Shown here: piece by piece, positions 59,610 through 61,654 of the stretch
How the letters are laid out: each line of letters begins with the position of its first letter
Numbering within the stretch: the first letter of the stretch is position 1
Notes under the pieces: model-generated
Told to the model about the DNA's origin: nothing
Seen by the model: only the letters and a program-made list of their open reading frames with translations
The model's database searches: none
Assembly: GCA_017462125.1 (NCBI GenBank)
Contig: JAFTRQ010000068.1
Location: forward strand, 1 to 61,654
Reading direction: 5' to 3'
Source: Clostridia bacterium
GTDB lineage: Bacteria; Bacillota_A; Clostridia; Oscillospirales; CAG-272
DNA length: 61,654 bases
Position numbers and translations under genes: made by a program

Positions 59610-60575
59610 TCAGAAAACGGTTTCGATCAGCTTCGTGCAAGCATCCGGCGAATATCTCCAGCGGTCTATATGCTTCACCGTGCCCCCGTCAATAAAATAT
59701 TTCAATCTCGGTGAGGGAAGCTCTCCCTTGTAAGAATCGATCAGCACGAGCTTGATCTTCATCCTCTCGGGAATGATATTTTTTATGTAAACAGCCGCCA
59801 AGCGCCCCACGCTGTCATCCCCCGACTGAAGCCCGGCGTCATCCTTCAATTCGGCAAGCCCCGCAAGATTGGGCGCCAGCTCAATGAAGATCCCGTAGCT
59901 TTCAACGCTGCGTATGATCCCCGCCACCGTCTGTCCCGGCTCAAACAACGCCGCATTCTCCTCCCAAGTACCGAGAAGCTCCCGCATCGAAACAAAAATG
60001 CGAGCCTTTTCATAGTCGATCGATTTTACTACGGTGTATATGATCATACCGTTGTAAAGTCTGTCTCTCGGATGGGAAAAACGCGATACCGATATGCAAT
60101 CGACAGACAAAAGGGAAACGATCCCGCATCCAATATCAACAAATGCCCCAAAGCTGTCAAGATGGGTAACGCGCGAGCAAATGACGTCGCCGGGTATCAG
60201 ATCCGATACGTAATTGTTCATACACTCTATCTGTGCCTCCCGTCGCGAGAGGATCGCGCAAGCCGAGCCGTCCCGCTCTACGATCCCCGTCACTTTGAAG
60301 CATACGGGCTTGCCGACTCTTGTAATGATCGCAATGTCCTTAATCTCATCGCCGTTTTTATTGTAGCATACCTCATCCCTCGGTATGATCCCGATGATCC
60401 CGTGCAGATCGACGTGAAGATTCATATCTCCGTCGCAAAGCAGGGCAGTGCTTTCCATAATGATCCCCGCCGCCATTGCTCGCTCAAGCCCCGACCTGCC
60501 CAATGCCAACAGCTCTCTGTTTTGCGCCGTTCCGAGCAGTAAGCCCTCCGGCTTGTAAATGTTTGCCATAGTCAT
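59610..60575 (-). CDS. S1 RNA-binding domain protein
   Basis: A 321-residue cytoplasmic protein with S1-type OB folds: one near residues 120-195 (LIPGDVICSRVTHLDSFGAFVDIG) and one near 210-280 (FEPGQTVAGIIRSVESYGIFIEL). A weaker copy may lie in the N-terminal 110 residues (HGIIGIIPRDEV). It resembles the ribosomal protein S1-like proteins of Clostridia and probably binds RNA or ribosomes. GGAGG precedes the ATG at 60575 by only 4 bases; the next in-frame ATG at 60569 (MANIYK) is at 10 bases, so the exact start is uncertain. Confidence 0.85.
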   Translation of the reverse strand: MTMANIYKPEGLLLGTAQNRELLALGRSGLERAMAAGIIMESTALLCDGDMNLHVDLHGIIGIIPRDEVCYNKNGDEIKDIAIITRVGKPVCFKVTGIVERDGSACAILSRREAQIECMNNYVSDLIPGDVICSRVTHLDSFGAFVDIGCGIVSLLSVDCISVSRFSHPRDRLYNGMIIYTVVKSIDYEKARIFVSMRELLGTWEENAALFEPGQTVAGIIRSVESYGIFIELAPNLAGLAELKDDAGLQSGDDSVGRLAAVYIKNIIPERMKIKLVLIDSYKGELPSPRLKYFIDGGTVKHIDRWRYSPDACTKLIETVF

Positions 60576-60884
60576 TATACCTCCGCCTTTTTGATCTCAT
60601 ACGTTCAAAGAATATGACGGTGAAGCAGGAAAATAGAACAAAACGCAAATTTTTTCAAAAAATTCGAAAAGCTTTGATATAAAAAGGAATTTTCGAAAAA
60701 AAATTTTTGACATCATTTTTGAGCAAACATATCAAAAAAGCGAGAATAAACGAGAATACGAGAGATTAGTAAATGCTAAATTTGAATTTCGAAAAAAATT
60801 TCAAAAAAGGTATTGACAAACAATAATTGTTGTGATATAATATCCAAGGTTAAAAAAAGAACACTAATTTGGAGGATAACTAAA
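60576..60884. other. Divergent region between the S1-domain gene and rplM
   Basis: About 310 AT-rich bases. It contains runs of A and T near 60640-60720 and the rplM promoter. I see no gene or structured RNA in 60600-60800. Confidence 0.6.
60813..60841 (+). promoter_or_regulatory. Promoter of rplM-rpsI
   Basis: TTGACA (60813-60818), 17 bases, TATAAT (60836-60841). The spacer holds the inverted repeat AACAAT-A-ATTGTT. Confidence 0.9.
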
Positions 60885-61313
60885 ATGTCTACATTTATGC
60901 AGAAAAAAGAAGCAGTTGTCCGCAAGTGGTACGTTATCGACGCAGCAGGTAAGCCCATGGGTAGAACCGCTGTTGTTGCAGCAGACCTTCTCCGCGGAAA
61001 GAACGCTCCCGAATTCACACCCAACGTTGACTGCGGTAACTTCGTTATCATCATCAACGCAGATAAGGCAGTTCTGACAGGCAAGAAGCTTGAGCAGAAG
61101 TATTTCTACAGACACTCCGGCTACATCGGCGGCCTCAAGAGCATTCAGTACAAGAAGCTCATGGCAGAGAAGCCCGAGTTCGCAATGGAAACAGCAGTAA
61201 AGGGAATGCTTCCCCACAACTCTCTCGGTAGAGCAGCAGCTACTAGACTCAAGGTTTACGCAGGCGAGGCTCACAAGCATGAGGCTCAGAAGCCCGAGAC
61301 CTACGAGTTTTAA
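60885..61313 (+). CDS. rplM: 50S ribosomal protein L13
   Basis: A 142-residue large-subunit ribosomal protein. It has [16 protein letters not shown] near the start, [17 protein letters not shown], and the conserved [11 protein letters not shown] near residues 105-115. The ATG at 60885 has GGAGGA 8 bases upstream; an earlier in-frame ATG overlaps the promoter. It forms the usual rplM-rpsI operon. Confidence 0.97.
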   Translation: MSTFMQKKEAVVRKWYVIDAAGKPMGRTAVVAADLLRGKNAPEFTPNVDCGNFVIIINADKAVLTGKKLEQKYFYRHSGYIGGLKSIQYKKLMAEKPEFAMETAVKGMLPHNSLGRAAATRLKVYAGEAHKHEAQKPETYEF

Positions 61314-61339
61314 TTTTAGGAAAGGAAGGAAGTAAACCT

Positions 61340-61654
61340 ATGTATACAAGTGCAAAGCCTTATTTCTACGGCACAGGTAGAAGAAAGAAGTCCGTTGCTC
61401 GCGTAAGAGTATATCCCGGTAACGGTCAGATCACAATCAACGGTAAGGATATCGACGAGTATTTCGGCCTCGAAACACTCAAGCTTATCATCAACCAGCC
61501 CTTCTCCGTAACAGGTACTATGGGCAAGTTCGACATCGTTGCTAACGTAAACGGTGGCGGTATTTCCGGTCAGGCAGGTGCGATCCGTCACGGTCTCGCA
61601 AGAGCTCTTCTCCAGGCCGATCCCAACTCTCGTTCTGTTCTCAAGAAGGCAGGC
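61340..61654 (+). CDS. rpsI: 30S ribosomal protein S9, N-terminal part
   Basis: The first 105 codons of the S9 gene, cut by the right edge. It has [14 protein letters not shown] [19 protein letters not shown], the YFGLETL region, the Gly-rich [22 protein letters not shown], and the start of the C-terminal tail. S9 reaches into the P site of the small subunit with its basic tail, which is missing here. GGAAGGAAG lies about 6 bases before the ATG. Confidence 0.96.
   Translation, partial: MYTSAKPYFYGTGRRKKSVARVRVYPGNGQITINGKDIDEYFGLETLKLIINQPFSVTGTMGKFDIVANVNGGGISGQAGAIRHGLARALLQADPNSRSVLKKAG

Noticed and set aside
1..61654. tRNA, rRNA and prophage genes
   Set aside because: I looked in all intergenic gaps and saw no cloverleaf, rRNA core or phage structural/integrase gene; a dedicated scan was not possible.

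Overview
The window looks like a chromosome segment of an uncultured anaerobic member of the Clostridia (Bacillota), probably a carbohydrate-degrading gut, rumen or digester organism. The evidence is: a class III (oxygen-sensitive) ribonucleotide reductase, a minimal SufC-SufB iron-sulfur system, a ferredoxin-thioredoxin-reductase-like protein, a sodium-pump decarboxylase beta subunit, lipoproteins with Gram-positive-type lipoboxes, strong AGGAGG ribosome sites, and many intrinsic terminators and TTGACA-17-TATAAT promoters. TGA is an ordinary stop codon for many genes here.

Layout. 1-2322: 3' part of nrdD fused to a glutaredoxin-like domain, then a trxB-like flavoprotein and a terminator. The nrdD frame contains an in-frame TGA exactly where the family has its thiyl-radical cysteine. 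2415-3167: an endonuclease/exonuclease/phosphatase-family protein on the minus strand. 3490-8810: one co-directional run, sufC-sufB, two paralogous putative glycosidases, an FTR-like [4Fe-4S] protein and thioredoxin, from one promoter to one terminator. 8941-14161: two paralogous GH106-like hydrolases. 14169-15158: a GH20-like hydrolase. 15300-18723: a GltS glutamate transporter, then the PiT phosphate transporter with its DUF47/PhoU-like partner. 19022-20908: typA/bipA with a perfect terminator.

20927-28510 (minus): a 1641-residue lipoprotein of unknown function and a GH25 lipoprotein with 13 cysteine-rich repeats. The GH25 gene sits downstream of rsmA and an RlmL-type methyltransferase gene. 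30730-34548 (minus): rmuC, then a CPA2 antiporter and an MgtC-family gene. 34580-36677: a Dabb/TPR/DUF4037 operon. 36707-38455: a structured, riboswitch-like leader followed by oadB and a small oadG-like gene. 38508-40595: a GH92 alpha-mannosidase. 40639-42215 (minus): mnmA and trmL. 42332-50223: secA, two unknown membrane proteins, a tiny Asn/Gln-rich protein and pcrA. 50321-52652: an AraC regulator and a GH4 alpha-galactosidase-like enzyme. 52673-59467 (minus): four tandem paralogous solute-binding lipoproteins without permeases, with a 401-bp element of stacked hairpins and 17-bp terminal inverted repeats between the first two. 59610-60575 (minus): an S1-domain protein. 60813-61654: rplM and the start of rpsI.

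Biologically, housekeeping genes (RNR, Suf, TypA, RsmA, MnmA, TrmL, SecA, PcrA, L13/S9) are interleaved with a glycan-foraging set (GH4, GH20-like, GH92, GH106-like, GH-A-like enzymes, solute-binding proteins). The most notable signals are the TGA at the catalytic cysteine of NrdD, the modular GTGATAT hairpin element at 54293-54693, and the riboswitch-like leader of the sodium-pump genes.
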